Assembly (NCBI GenBank): GCA_008330645.1
Contig: VLTN01000015.1
Span: forward strand, 434,001-498,000
From: Cafeteria roenbergensis
Lineage: Eukaryota; Sar; Bigyra; Bicosoecida; Cafeteriaceae
Length of the DNA: 64,000 bases
Direction of reading: 5' to 3'
Below the pieces are notes generated by a model that worked only from the letters and a program-made list of their open reading frames with translations, did not search any database and had not been told where the DNA came from. Shown one piece after another: positions 18,501 through 28,600 of the stretch; position 1 is the first letter of the stretch; each line of letters starts with the position of its first letter. A program made the position numbers and the translations under genes.

Positions 18501-20058
18501 TGCGGGGGTCGCCGCCCTCGAGCCCCGCGCCGGCACTGGGGGCGTCGCCTTCCTCCTCGAGGGGGGCGAGGGAGGCCGCGTCCGCCAGCCAGCGGGCGGC
18601 CTCAGCGGCGGCTGCAGGCCCGAGCTGGTCGGGTCTGGCCGGGTGCTGGTGGCTCTGCCCCCCTCGTCCCGCCTGCTGCGGGGCTGTGCTGGGGGGCGCG
18701 TTGGCGTGGGGTCGGCGGCCTGCCTGCGCGGCGGGGCCGGAAGGGTGGCCGGCGCGCCGACGCGTGGCCCGTGCGTCGCACCAGGCCAGCCACAGCGCGT
18801 AGCGGGCCTCCCCGCGCAGCTCCGCCTCGCAGGCGGTCTGCACCGCATCGGCGGCTGCCTGCCGGAGCGCCGAAACCTCGGCCTCCAGCTCCGCCGTCGT
18901 CCCAGGCTCGGTCGGAGTGCCGACCGAAGGCCCCCCTGCCCCGCCAGGGCTGGCCAACGGCGATGCGATGCGCAGCCTCGCTGGAGAGCTGAGCACGGCC
19001 GACGGGCCAGTCACGCCCGGGACGGCACACAGCTTGGGGGGGTTGCGGTGGCCGGCAGAGTGCCCTCCGCTGCCGCCGCCGCTGCCCGAGCCGCCGCCGC
19101 CGCCGCCGCCGCCGCTCTGGACGCCAGCCCCCCCGGCCTGAGCCCCTGACTGCGAGGGGACGGGCGAGTGGCCCGAAGGGGAGCGCCGGCCGCTCGCTCG
19201 CCATCCCAGCGCCGTCACCAGCGCGCTCACCACGCCGGGCCACGACCCGTCGCTGCGCTCCGTCCGTTCCGGCCGAGCACCCTCCCCTGGCGGCGTTGCG
19301 GGCCGCGGGGAGCCTGGCCGCGCCGTGACTAGGCGAGGGAGGCTCGCGCACGCGGCCTCTCGTTGCTCGAAGGTCCCCTCGTGCAGCAGGAGCGCAACGC
19401 GGTCGCACTCTGGCAGGCTTTCGGGAGTGGTCTGCCGCGCGATTTCGGCCAGCGTCTGCGAGGCGACACGACAGCACCGGAAGCGTGCTGGACACGGAGC
19501 AGTCATCCCGGCTCGGGCTTGTGCGCGCCCCGCCATCTCCAGGGGGCCCGCCAGCTGCGCGCAATTGCCTGGCTGCCGCGCTTGCAGCTCCGGCCACGCC
19601 AGGCTGCCGCCCGCGCCGGCAGGCCGGCGGCTCGGAGTCCCTCCCCTGTCGCCGCCGCGCGCCCCCCCCTGCGGCGAACACTTCGCCTAGCCATCGGCTG
19701 GGAGGCCGAGGGCGCGGTCCGCGGCGGCGCGAGGAGGGCGCATCAAGCCGGGAGGCCGGCCCGGTCAGCGGCGCGACCACCAACCGGTCGTGCACGCGCC
19801 CATCAAGTCCCATCCAGCGGCGCGAGGGGGCAGCCGAGAGGCCCGCGCACGCCGAGTCAACGAGCGCGAGCCCAAGGGCGCCCCGCGCCCGAGAAAGAAG
19901 GCCGGCGGGACCCGGCCGGGGCGGCTTGGAGGGCAAGGCAACTCCCCTCCGGTTGCATGACAGGGCCGACTTACCTTGCCGTGCTTGCGCGCGCGCTCCG
20001 CCTCGTCCCCCTCGCCAAAGCTGAGGAGGCCGGAGACCTCATCCAGAGACAGTGCCAT
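9097..20058 (-). CDS. Giant PPP4R4-like HEAT-repeat protein (protein phosphatase 4 regulatory subunit family)
   Basis: Two exons encode 3480 aa: exon 1 is 20058-19975 (28 codons, ending at a strong GTAAGT donor) and exon 2 is 19455-9097 (3452 codons), separated by a 519-nt phase-0 intron. Residues about 30-1495 are helical HEAT repeats that follow the order of animal PPP4R4: ECDRVALLLHEGTFEQREAA, RRSIASTVLPAAASLAG, LPSVLDLCQDTSGHVREAA, VVLP-like LLPSMTLLLTA, then a late block with LAVLALCDADEGVREACL. PPP4R4 binds the PP4 catalytic subunit in the cytoplasm. Human PPP4R4 is about 870 aa; here loops are expanded and residues about 1495-3480 are a disordered extension rich in Ser/Ala/Gly. The extension has repeated SAR(G/S) motifs, a 19-Gln tract (12544-12600) and poly-Gly blocks. 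Small in-frame introns within exon 2 cannot be excluded. It is divergent from the epimerase-chelatase gene. Family assignment is fair; the catalytic partner is inferred. Confidence 0.7.
12544..12600 (-). repeat. CAA/CAG repeat encoding 19 Gln
   Basis: A TTG/CTG array on the plus strand reads as 19 Gln codons (mostly CAA) on the coding strand of the PPP4R4-like gene. CAA is AT-richer than surrounding codons, so this is slippage of a triplet and not local codon preference. Confidence 0.92.
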
Positions 20059-20173
20059 CGCGCTGCCTCGCTCCGCCGGCCGCAGCCCTCGGGCGCTGAC
20101 CGGCGGGCAGGCCGTGCGCTCGCAAGCCTGCTGGCCCCTCCCGACGCTGCGCACGCCCGGCTCTGCAGGCCGG

Positions 20174-20210
20174 CCCAAATAGCAAGCACCTATTCCGGCG
20201 CCTATTTGGG
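20174..20210. promoter_or_regulatory. 9-bp inverted repeat in a divergent promoter
   Basis: CCCAAATAG at 20174-20182 is matched by its exact reverse complement CTATTTGGG at 20202-20210, with 19 nt between. It lies between the PPP4R4-like ATG (20058) and the epimerase-chelatase ATG (20475), in the most AT-rich part of that 416-nt interval. It may be a pair of binding sites for a regulator acting on both genes; no known factor is inferred. Confidence 0.4.
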
Positions 20211-20474
20211 GCCGTTGGAGTTGACTGCCGCACGACCTCGGCGGCCGCGATCATGACTCGCGCGCGGATGTTGCGTGTCCGCGGCCCGGGGAGTGCTCGC
20301 CCGCAGAGCCTGCCCGCCCCGGATCCGCGCGCGCCGCGGCCCCACCCCGCCCCCCCACCCCTGCCCGCCCCCGAGGCGCGACCCAGCTGCCCCAGGGCGC
20401 AGCGCCTCTCCTCCCGGCGTCGGACTCTAGCGCCGCGCTTGCCTGCCCCTCGTCGACGAAGCCAAGAGCCGACC

Positions 20475-23315
20475 ATGAGCCTGTGCGCAGTCATTTTCGG
20501 CCTCGGCTTCACCGGCTGCGCGACGGCTCGCCTGCTCGCGGCGGCCGGGTGGGAGGTCCACGGCACGGCCCGCACCGCGGAGCGGGCCAAGGAGCTCACC
20601 GCCGAGCTCGGCAGCGCCATCGCCGGAGTTCACGTGTTCTCCGGCGGCGACTCCGGGGCCGCAGCCATCGCCCCCGAGGGCCTTCGCGCCGCGCTGAGCA
20701 AGGCCACGCACATTCTCTCGACAGCGCAGCCGGCCAAGGGCGCGGAAGGCGCAGCCGCCGGCGAGCTGGACCCGGTGCTGCCCACGCTGCTCGGCTTGCT
20801 GCGCTCCGGCAGCCTGGCTGGCGTGCGCTGGGTTGGCTACCTGTCGACCACGGGCGTGTACGGCGACAGGAAGGGCGCTTGGGTGGATGAGGCCGACCTG
20901 CCCCAGCCTCGCTCGCCCCGAGCAAAGCGCCGAGTCGCCGCCGAGGCAGCGTGGCTCAGCAGCGGCCTCCCCGCGCACGTGCTCCGGCTCCCCGGCATTT
21001 ACGGCCCCGGCCGCGGCCCGCTGGCGAAGGTCCGCGACGGCAAGGCTCGTATCATCGCCAAGCGCGGCCAGTACTTCTCGCGCGTGCACGCCTCGGACGT
21101 GGCCGGCGCCGTGCTGGCGTCCGCGATCCGGCCGACGGCAGACCCCTCGAGGCCCTTTGGCGGCGACCTCAGCATCTTCAACGTCGCAGACGATGCCCCC
21201 GGGCCCCAGGGCCCGGTGACAGCGCTGGCATGCCGCCTCCTCGGCGAGCCCGTGCCCGAGCCGGTCGCCTTCGATGACGTGGCAGGCTCCATGTCCCCGA
21301 TGGCCCGAAGCTTCTTCACCGAGTCCCGCAGAGTCTCCTCGCGCCGCGTTAGGGACGTCCTGGGCTTCCTCCCTGCCTTCCCCTCCTTCGGGGAGGGCCT
21401 CCCCGCTTGCGTCCAGGAGGAGGCCGAGCTGGAGTCCGGCCGCACCGCGCTGCTCGGCGGGGTGGCATTCACTCCCACGGCAGCCCTGGCCGCCGCCCAC
21501 CACATCTCGGCCCTCGGCCTGTCGGCGGTGGGGCCTGCGCGTGCCCCAGCCCAGGGCTCGGCCCTGGCGTGGCCGGAGTCGTCTGTGCGCCTCGGGCCAT
21601 CGTCCCTTGCAACGGCGGTGGAGCTGATCGGCCCCACCCCGGCCCTCGTTGCCCTGCGCGAGACCATCACAGCGCCTGCTGGGTCCACTCCGGGGGCCGC
21701 CCCCCGCTCCGGTGTCCCTGCGCCCGACAAGCTGCTCGCGGCAGTGAGCGGACCGCGCGCCGCAGCCGTCGCCGTGGCCCGCGCCACCTCCTGCCGGAGC
21801 GCGACGATGCTCGCAACCGACGACATGGCAAGGGTCTCCGGCGAGGGCGACGCGACCCCCGTGGTGGCCGTTTCGGAGGAGGCTTCCCTCGTCCGGCTTG
21901 CCGGCCCCGGCCCCCGCCCGTGGGGGTCCGACCCCTTCGCCGAGGAGGACGCCGCCAAGGTGGGCGACCACTCCCTGCTCTACGTGCTGGGCGTTGCAGG
22001 GGCCGCTCTTGGGCGCGCGTTTGTTGCCGCCCTGGGCTGCACGCCGGTGCCTCGGCCTCGAGGCGGCCTCCTCGGCCGCATCGAGGACGTGCCTTGGTTT
22101 GCGGGAGGCGGCATCACCGCCATCGTCGTGGACAACGGCTCCATCCAGCCCGGCGCCACCCTTGCCCTCCGCCGCATTTGCCGCGCGCTCTGGGACCGCT
22201 ACGGCGTGCGGGCTGTGCCCGCATCCGCCCGCTATTCGGACCGAATCGACGCAGCGGAACTCAACGGCCGGCCCGCAGAACTGCTGCACCACGCCCTCGT
22301 GCGCACCTGGCAGGCCTCCGCGGGCCGCCGCATCGTCGTCCTCCCTCTCTTCTTCGGCCCCAGCGCCACCATCGCAATGCACCTGCCCCTCGAGGTGGAC
22401 AAGGCAGCCAAGGAGGCGAGCACTGTGCGCGGCGTGGAGCCCGGCCAAGTCGTCATCGTGCCGCCCCTCTGCATGCCCGACATCGCGGCCACCAAGCCGG
22501 CCCCCATGGGCAGGGCAGCCGCGCTGCTCACCAAGGCGGCTGCGTCGCCAGAGGGCGCTGCATGGCTCGACCCGGCCTCCAAAGAGTGCATCGTCCCGTC
22601 GCTGGTGGCCCCCCGCCTCTCTCACCCGGAGCGCGCCTCTGAGGTGGCGGCTGTCGGCTTTGCTCGCTCGGACGCGCCCGCCATCGCGACCCCGACTGGC
22701 CCACGCGTCCAAATCTCCGGCCTCGACAGCGTCGCCCTTGCGCTCGCCGACCGCGTGCTCGAGGCCCTCGCGCGCGACTACGAGGCGTCGGGGGCCCCGC
22801 CCACGGCCGCGCCGCTCCGCATCCTCCTTTGCGAGCACGGCTCACCGTCCAAGGACGTCCACGCCGTGCGCGAAGCCGTGGCTCCGCGGCTCGCAGCCGC
22901 GCTGGCCACGCGCGGCGTCAACGTTGCCTCGGTTCGCGGCTGCGCCATGGAGCGCAAGCCCGGCGACGCGTACGCCTTCTCGGAGCCCATGCTGGCAAGG
23001 GCGCTCCCGGATGCTGTGGCGGACGCGAGTGCCAGCGCCGAGGCGGGCGCCGGCGAGGGCGTGCGCGTGGTGCTGGCCCTGATGTTCCTGCTGCCGGGAA
23101 AGCACGCTGGCGTCGGCGGCGACGTGGCCAAGATTGCGGCCTCGGCGCTGGACCTCGCTGTTGCCTCGCCCGCCGGCCGGTCGGACGACGCTCACCGAGC
23201 TGCACTTCGCACCCGCGGCGTTCTGGTCGCGGACGTCCTGGGCGAGCACCCTGCCGTGCTGGACGTGCTTTGGAACAGGCTGCGCTGGGGCGCCGCCCAC
23301 TTCGACGACGCCTGA
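20475..23315 (+). CDS. Fusion of a YeeZ-like Rossmann epimerase with two CbiX/SirB chelatase-like domains
   Basis: One exon encodes 946 aa. Residues 1 to about 300 resemble NAD(P)-binding SDR proteins of the YeeZ type. Visible motifs are VIFGLGFTG at 6-14, STTGVYGD, LRLPGIYGPGRGP, RVHASDVAGAV and IFNVADDAPG. A poorly conserved linker follows. Two chelatase-like repeats then appear: one near 550-650 (VDNGS at 552-556, LPLFFGPSATIAMH with His 636) and one near 780-890 (CEHGS with His 788, LMFLLPGKHAG with His 877). CbiX/SirB insert Co or Fe into sirohydrochlorin using two His; only the second domain has both, since the first has Asn where His 788 stands. A siroheme role is plausible but inferred. 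The ATG at 20475 sits just before the Rossmann strand in a good context (GACCATGA); 20253 would add 74 low-complexity residues. Confidence 0.72.
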   Translation: MSLCAVIFGLGFTGCATARLLAAAGWEVHGTARTAERAKELTAELGSAIAGVHVFSGGDSGAAAIAPEGLRAALSKATHILSTAQPAKGAEGAAAGELDPVLPTLLGLLRSGSLAGVRWVGYLSTTGVYGDRKGAWVDEADLPQPRSPRAKRRVAAEAAWLSSGLPAHVLRLPGIYGPGRGPLAKVRDGKARIIAKRGQYFSRVHASDVAGAVLASAIRPTADPSRPFGGDLSIFNVADDAPGPQGPVTALACRLLGEPVPEPVAFDDVAGSMSPMARSFFTESRRVSSRRVRDVLGFLPAFPSFGEGLPACVQEEAELESGRTALLGGVAFTPTAALAAAHHISALGLSAVGPARAPAQGSALAWPESSVRLGPSSLATAVELIGPTPALVALRETITAPAGSTPGAAPRSGVPAPDKLLAAVSGPRAAAVAVARATSCRSATMLATDDMARVSGEGDATPVVAVSEEASLVRLAGPGPRPWGSDPFAEEDAAKVGDHSLLYVLGVAGAALGRAFVAALGCTPVPRPRGGLLGRIEDVPWFAGGGITAIVVDNGSIQPGATLALRRICRALWDRYGVRAVPASARYSDRIDAAELNGRPAELLHHALVRTWQASAGRRIVVLPLFFGPSATIAMHLPLEVDKAAKEASTVRGVEPGQVVIVPPLCMPDIAATKPAPMGRAAALLTKAAASPEGAAWLDPASKECIVPSLVAPRLSHPERASEVAAVGFARSDAPAIATPTGPRVQISGLDSVALALADRVLEALARDYEASGAPPTAAPLRILLCEHGSPSKDVHAVREAVAPRLAAALATRGVNVASVRGCAMERKPGDAYAFSEPMLARALPDAVADASASAEAGAGEGVRVVLALMFLLPGKHAGVGGDVAKIAASALDLAVASPAGRSDDAHRAALRTRGVLVADVLGEHPAVLDVLWNRLRWGAAHFDDA

Positions 23316-23753
23316 CCCGCTCTCTCACGGCGAGCTCGCCCAGCTTTTTCCCCGTTTGCTCGGCTGCGTGGCTGCTCGCACGCCTGCCGATGACCGCTGG
23401 CTGCACCATGAGGCGCGAAGCCCGTGCGCGAGATCAAGCTCATGCATGCTGGCGCCGAGCAAAAGCCCATTCGGCATCGGAGCGCTTGGCTGCCACTTTG
23501 ATGCTTGATTCGCCGCCCGCCCCCCTGCCCTGGCACCCTCGCACGCGGGCGAGCTCGCCCGCGTGCGCACACACACAGCCACGCGGACACCACCACGCAC
23601 TCTCTTGCGCGCGGAGTGCCTTCCGGGCACGCGGTCGGCGCATACTCGGAGGACTGGTCGCAACGCCACAGGCGTTGGAGCAGGAGTGGCTCCAGCAGTC
23701 GCACGTCTCCCCCCCCCAACCCCACCCTCTCCCGCGCACCCCAAGCAGGCGGC
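23316..23753. other. Convergent intergenic region (epimerase-chelatase / RecA)
   Basis: About 440 nt lies between converging stops. It contains an ACACAC-rich patch near 23568-23578 and pyrimidine-rich DNA toward 23730. I see no gene. Confidence 0.5.
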
Positions 23754-25499
23754 TCAGGAGGCCTCAAGCTTGCGCTTCTCCGCCTCTAGCGAGTCGAGCT
23801 TGCCCCGGCGCCCCTCCGCGCGGATGGCTCGTTCGAGCAGCGCGACCTGATCGGCGTTGGCAGGGTTCTCCAGCCACGCCTTGGCATGCTCGCGGCCCTG
23901 GCCGATGCCGATCACCAGCTGCTCCGGCTCGTCCTCGCGCTTTGCACCGGCATCGTCCGCCGCTGTCCCTTCGGAATCTCCCGCGGCAGCGGCAGCGGCA
24001 GCGGCAGCGGCAGCAGCCTCCGCGTCCGCCTCAGCCTCGGCAATGGCCTTCTTCGACCGGCGAGCGGTCTTGGCGCGACCGCGCTTGGCCGGGGCCGCAT
24101 CTTCGCCAGCGCTCGAGTCGGCAGCTGCGGCGGCCGCCGCCGGTGCTGCGCCGGCGGGGGGCCCCTCTCCCGCTGCTTCCCGGCACGCCCCGATGTCCAA
24201 GGAGTACCAGGCGCCAGCGCGCTTGACGAATCCGCCGCGAAGGCCGAGGTCAACAAGCTCGCCGACGCGGGAGACACCTCCTCCGTAGGTCATGTCGAAC
24301 TCCGCCACGCGGAAGGGCGGCGCGAGCTTGTTCTTGACCACGCGGACGCGGGTGGTGCTGGCCACAATCTCGTCGCCCTTCTTGACCTGGCCGGAGCGGC
24401 GGATGTCCAGTCGGATGGATGCGTAGTACTTGAGGGACTGCCCTCCCGCAGTCACCTCGGGGGAGCCGAAGATCACGCCCACCTTGGAGCGGATCTGGTT
24501 GATGAAGATGATGAGCGTGTTGGAGCGGCCCATAGAGGACGTCAGCTTGCGCAGAGCCTGGGACATGAGGCGGGCCTGCAGCGCCATGTGGTGGTCGCCC
24601 ATGTCCCCCTCCAGCTCGGCGCGCGGGACCAGGGCAGCGACGGAGTCGAGGACGACCACGTCCACAGCGCCGGAGCGCACGAAGGTGTCCACGATCTCGA
24701 GGGCGTTCTCGCCCGTGTCCGGCTGGGAGAGCAGGAGGTTGTCGACGTCCACGCCGAGCTTGAGCGCGTACGCGGGGTCGATGGCGTGCTCCACGTCGAC
24801 GAAGACGCAGGACATGCCCCGCTTCTGCGCCTGGGCCACGGCTTGCAGGGCAAGGGTGGTCTTGCCGCTGGACTCGGGGCCGTAAATCTCGACCACGCGG
24901 CTGCGAAGGACGGGCAGGGGAGCGGGAGGGGGAATAGGAGGCGGGAGCTGAGCAGAGCAAAGCAGAGCAGGGCAGGGCAGTGCCGGACGGCGGCGGGAGC
25001 AGGACGCCGCGGCCAGGGAAGATCCCTCGGCGGCGTGGCCGGGGCAGGCCAACCGGCCGACGCGCTCTGACGGCCTGGGGCTGCCGGCTCGGCGCGCCGG
25101 CCAGCTCAGAAGAGCCCAGGGCGCAGGCCGCGACGCGGGCGCGCATTCGAGCCAGAGTTCGATGGCGGACGCCCAGCGGTCTCACCCGCGCGGGAGTCCT
25201 CCGATGCCGAGCGCGACGTCGAGCGTCAGTGAGCCAGTCGAGATGACCTCAATTCCCTCGGCCGAGTGGCGATCACCGAGGCGCATCACCGTGCCTCGGC
25301 CCATGGCCGACTCGATCTGCTTCAAGGCGGCGTCGAGTGCCTTTTGCCTCGCGTCGCTCGTCGCATCGCGGGCCTGGGCAGGGGCTCGCGGCGTGGAGGC
25401 CGCAGCCAGGGCAGGCCGACCGGTGGCCGCCGCGGCCCGCAGCGATGCGCGCGACGCGACTACGCTGTGGCGAAGGCGAAGTGCGCGCGAAAGGGCCAT
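23754..25499 (-). CDS. recA: Organellar (probably mitochondrial) RecA recombinase
   Basis: Two exons encode 486 aa: 25499-25186 and 24900-23754. The 285-nt intron is phase 2 and its removal rebuilds [19 protein letters not shown] exactly as in bacterial RecA. Present are Walker A GPESSGKT, Walker [11 protein letters not shown], loop L2 [18 protein letters not shown], and the C-terminal [15 protein letters not shown]. RecA forms filaments on single-stranded DNA for strand exchange and repair. The first about 50 residues ([20 protein letters not shown]...) are Arg/Ala/Ser-rich without acids, a typical mitochondrial presequence. An Ala/Lys/Glu-rich insertion of about 100 residues separates [10 protein letters not shown] from the IGQG helix. 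Protists inherited such RecA from organelles; a plastid origin is possible only if the host has plastids. The promoter (171 nt) is shared with the M16 peptidase. Confidence 0.93.
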
Positions 25500-25563
25500 G
25501 TCTCCGCAGCTGGGCCTCGCTCCGGTACGCGGGGCGCGGAGTGCGGGCGCGACTGCAGATGCG

Positions 25564-25579
25564 CCAAGCAAATGCTTGG
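25564..25579. promoter_or_regulatory. 16-bp near-palindrome in the RecA/M16 bidirectional promoter
   Basis: CCAAGCA-AA-TGCTTGG is a perfect 7-bp inverted repeat around 2 nt. It lies about 65 nt upstream of the RecA ATG and about 90 nt upstream of the M16 ATG. It is a candidate binding site for a dimeric regulator. An inverted CCAAT (ATTGG) is at 25660-25664. Confidence 0.35.
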
Positions 25580-25670
25580 GCTCTGGCATTCCGCGAACCC
25601 CGCAGCTCTGCAGCAGAGCAACGCACCGGCGAGCCTGCCGCACGACCCCACCGCGGCCGATTGGTGGACC

Positions 25671-28600
25671 ATGGGGTCACGGGCCGACGACGACGCCTCA
25701 GCGTCTGGAGCCAACGAGTCGGACAGCCTGATGGGCGAGGAGGAGGGCCAGCGGGCGGGCTCCGAGGCGGCAAAGGGGTCGTCGGGCAATGCGGCGCAGG
25801 CCTCGGCCTCCTGGTTCTACACCCTGATTGCCGTGGCCGGCGTCGTGCTGCTGAGCCTCATCGTCGTCTCGCTGGCCGTGCACACTACTACCTCGGCCCA
25901 GCACTCGGAGTCCGACACGGTTGTGGTCTCGCCGAACGACGAGCGCGCCTTCACGGTTGTGACTCTCACGAATGGCCTGCAGACGCTGCTCGTCTCCGAC
26001 CCCGAGGCGGACAAGGCGGCAGCCGCCGCAGACGTGGGCAGCGGATCGTGGAAGGACCCTCCAACCGTGGAGGGGCTCGCGCACTTTACGGAGCACATGC
26101 TGTTCCTCGGCACGGTGCGCTTCCCGGAGCCGGACGGGTACCAGCGCTACCTGTCCGCCCACGGCGGCTTTAGCAACGCGTACACCGATTCCGAACACAC
26201 GTGAGGCTCCCCTTGGCGGGGAGGCTGGCCGCTTCACGGAGGGCGCGCACCGCCTCTGTCGCCCTGGCGGCAGAAGGTCGCGTTGCCGCGCCCGCGCCAA
26301 GGTTTGGTTCTGCTGTGCTGGCGCAGTGCGCCAAACTTGCTTCATCCCCAGACCCTTCCCCGCTGCTTCCGCTTGCTCGTGTGCGCGCAGCAACTACTAC
26401 TTTGCGGTCGACTGGCGGCACCTGCGCGGCGCTCTGAAGCAGTTTGCAGAGTTCTTCGTCGCGCCCTTGCTCGCGCCCGAGGCCGCTGCCAAGGAAATGC
26501 TCGCCATCGAGTCCGAGCACCACAAGAACCTGCAGGAGGATGCATGGCGCCTGCAGCAGCTCCTCCGCACCGCCGGACTGCCTGGAACCCCCGTCTCCCG
26601 CTTCTCCACGGGCAACCTTGCCACGCTCAACAAGACCAACATCGACGAGGAGCTGCTGCGCTTCCACTCGGCGCACTACGTGGCCGCCAACATGCGCGCC
26701 GCGCTGCTTGGCCGTGAGTCCCTGGAGGAGCTGCACCAGCTGGCGGAGGAGACATTCGGCCAGGTGCCGGCCTCCGCTGACGAGGTGGACGCCCGGCGCG
26801 CGCAGGCTGAAAGCGACGCCGCCGCGGCAGCCAAGCAGAAGAACGACCGCCGGGACAAGCTGCAGTCCCGCGGTGCCGCTGCCGCGTCTGCTCCCGTTTC
26901 GGCCCGTCGGAGTCTGCAGAGCCGCAAGCCGGCCGCCGGCGCGGCCCTGGACGCCACTAGCTCTGCCTCCAGCGCCGCCGGGGCAGCTGCTGCCGCGCTG
27001 CTCCAGGCAGCTGCAGCCGATCGCGGCACCGCCCAGCGTAGCCGGCGTCGCCTCACCGCAGAGCCCGCGCCCAAGCGCCGCGATCCCCCCACGGAGGCAC
27101 CGGCAGCGAGCGCTGGCACGGAGGAGGCCGCGGGCGCAGCCGGCGCACCCGCGCCGGCTCCCAAGAAGGACAGTCCCGCCCCTGCCCCGGCAGGCGGCGA
27201 CGCCCCCAAGGACCCCAGCGGGCAGGAGCCTGCCGGCGGCGCGGATGCTGGGGCCCCTGCGCCCGCGGCAACTGGCGCAGTGACGGACGAGGCCGTCCGG
27301 GCTGCCGCCCAGGAGGCGCTCAAGGCCGAGGAGGCCATCGCGGCCAACGTGGCCAAGGGCCTCCCGGCCGCTGGCGCGGAGGTGCAGGTCGGCGACCGGT
27401 GGACGGCGGCCGACCTCGACCCGTCCGTAATCTTCCCCGCCGGCCGGCTCGGCCGCATCATCCGCTGGCGCCCCGTCGGGGACGGAAACACGGTCAAGTT
27501 CGTCTTCCCTCTGCCGGCGCAGAAGCAGAACTACCTCGCGGCCCCCACCTCGCACCTCTCCGTGCTGCTCGGGGACGAGTCAGAGGGGTCCATCCTCCTG
27601 AACATCAAGCGCGACCTTGGCATCGCCGAAGACCTCGTCGCCGGCCTGGAGATGGACAACAGCGGCTTCTCCCTCTTCAACATCGGAGTGACGCTCTCGC
27701 CCGCCGCGGGCGAGACCTCTGCGGACGTCGACAAGGCCGTCGCTGCCGTGGGAAACGCCATCTTCGCCTACCTGGCAATGCTGCGCGGGCCTGCCCCCGG
27801 AGAGACGCGCAACACCACTCGCGGCGCCCCCGCTCCCACGACTGCCCTGGCCTCCACCCGCTGGCTCTGGGACGAGCGCCGCAGCGTGGCGGAGGCGGAC
27901 TTCCTCTTCCCCACCCGTTCAAAGTCCTCCGACCTCGTCAGCGGCGCGGCGCGCTCGCTGCATGACCGCGCCCCCGCAGACCTCCTCTCGCCCCCAGCGC
28001 GCTGGCGATGGGACGCTGCCCAGCTCAACGCCACCATCAGCCTGCTCACCCCGCAGCGCTGCATCGTCGTCGTGGGGTCGCGTGCCTTTGCCGACGCCGA
28101 GCTTCCCGATTCGGAGCCCATCTACGGCACCCGCCACTCCTCCAAGCCGATTCCGCCCGCCACCATGAAGGCATGGACCGCTCCTTCCCCCGTGGCCGCC
28201 CTTTCCCTGCCCCGCCGCAACCCCTTCGTGCCCAAGGACCTCAGTGTCCTCCCGCTCGGCTGGGGCGTCACCGCCTTCGACCCGAACGAGCCCTACACGC
28301 CGGTGCCGGAGGCCCTCTCGGACCTGGACCTGGACGCCAGGCCCAACCCCGGAGAAATCGGCCAGGCGGCCAACAAGCCCACCGACGACGCCCCGGAGCC
28401 CCCCGTTCCCGGCTCTGCCGGCGGGCAGGTGCGCTTCCGCCGAGCGAGCGCGGGCGAACCCGAGGCAGCGCAGGTCTCCGACGAGGCGACTGCCAAGCTC
28501 GCTGCGGCAGCCGCCGCCGAGGCCAAGGCGACCAAAGCCATCGAAGCCAAGGCGGGCTTCCCGCAGGGCAAGCCCCCCCTGCCCGCCAGTGGCATCTCCG

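Noticed and set aside
17248-19149. A 633-codon plus-strand open frame opposite the PPP4R4-like gene
   Set aside because: The minus strand in this stretch carries the conserved HEAT sequence; the plus-strand product is Arg/Gly-rich shadow sequence.
20253-20474. N-terminal extension of the epimerase-chelatase gene to 20253
   Set aside because: The extra 74 residues are Pro/Arg/Ala low complexity just after the promoter dyad; the Rossmann fold starts at 20475. A targeting peptide cannot be fully excluded.
23754-25499. RecA as evidence for bacterial DNA or contamination
   Set aside because: The gene has a spliceosomal intron, a mitochondrial-type presequence and eukaryotic neighbours; organellar RecA is known in many protists and plants.
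26170-27555. A 461-codon minus-strand frame over the M16 gene
   Set aside because: The plus strand encodes the M16 domain there, including a splice-rebuilt zinc-site region.
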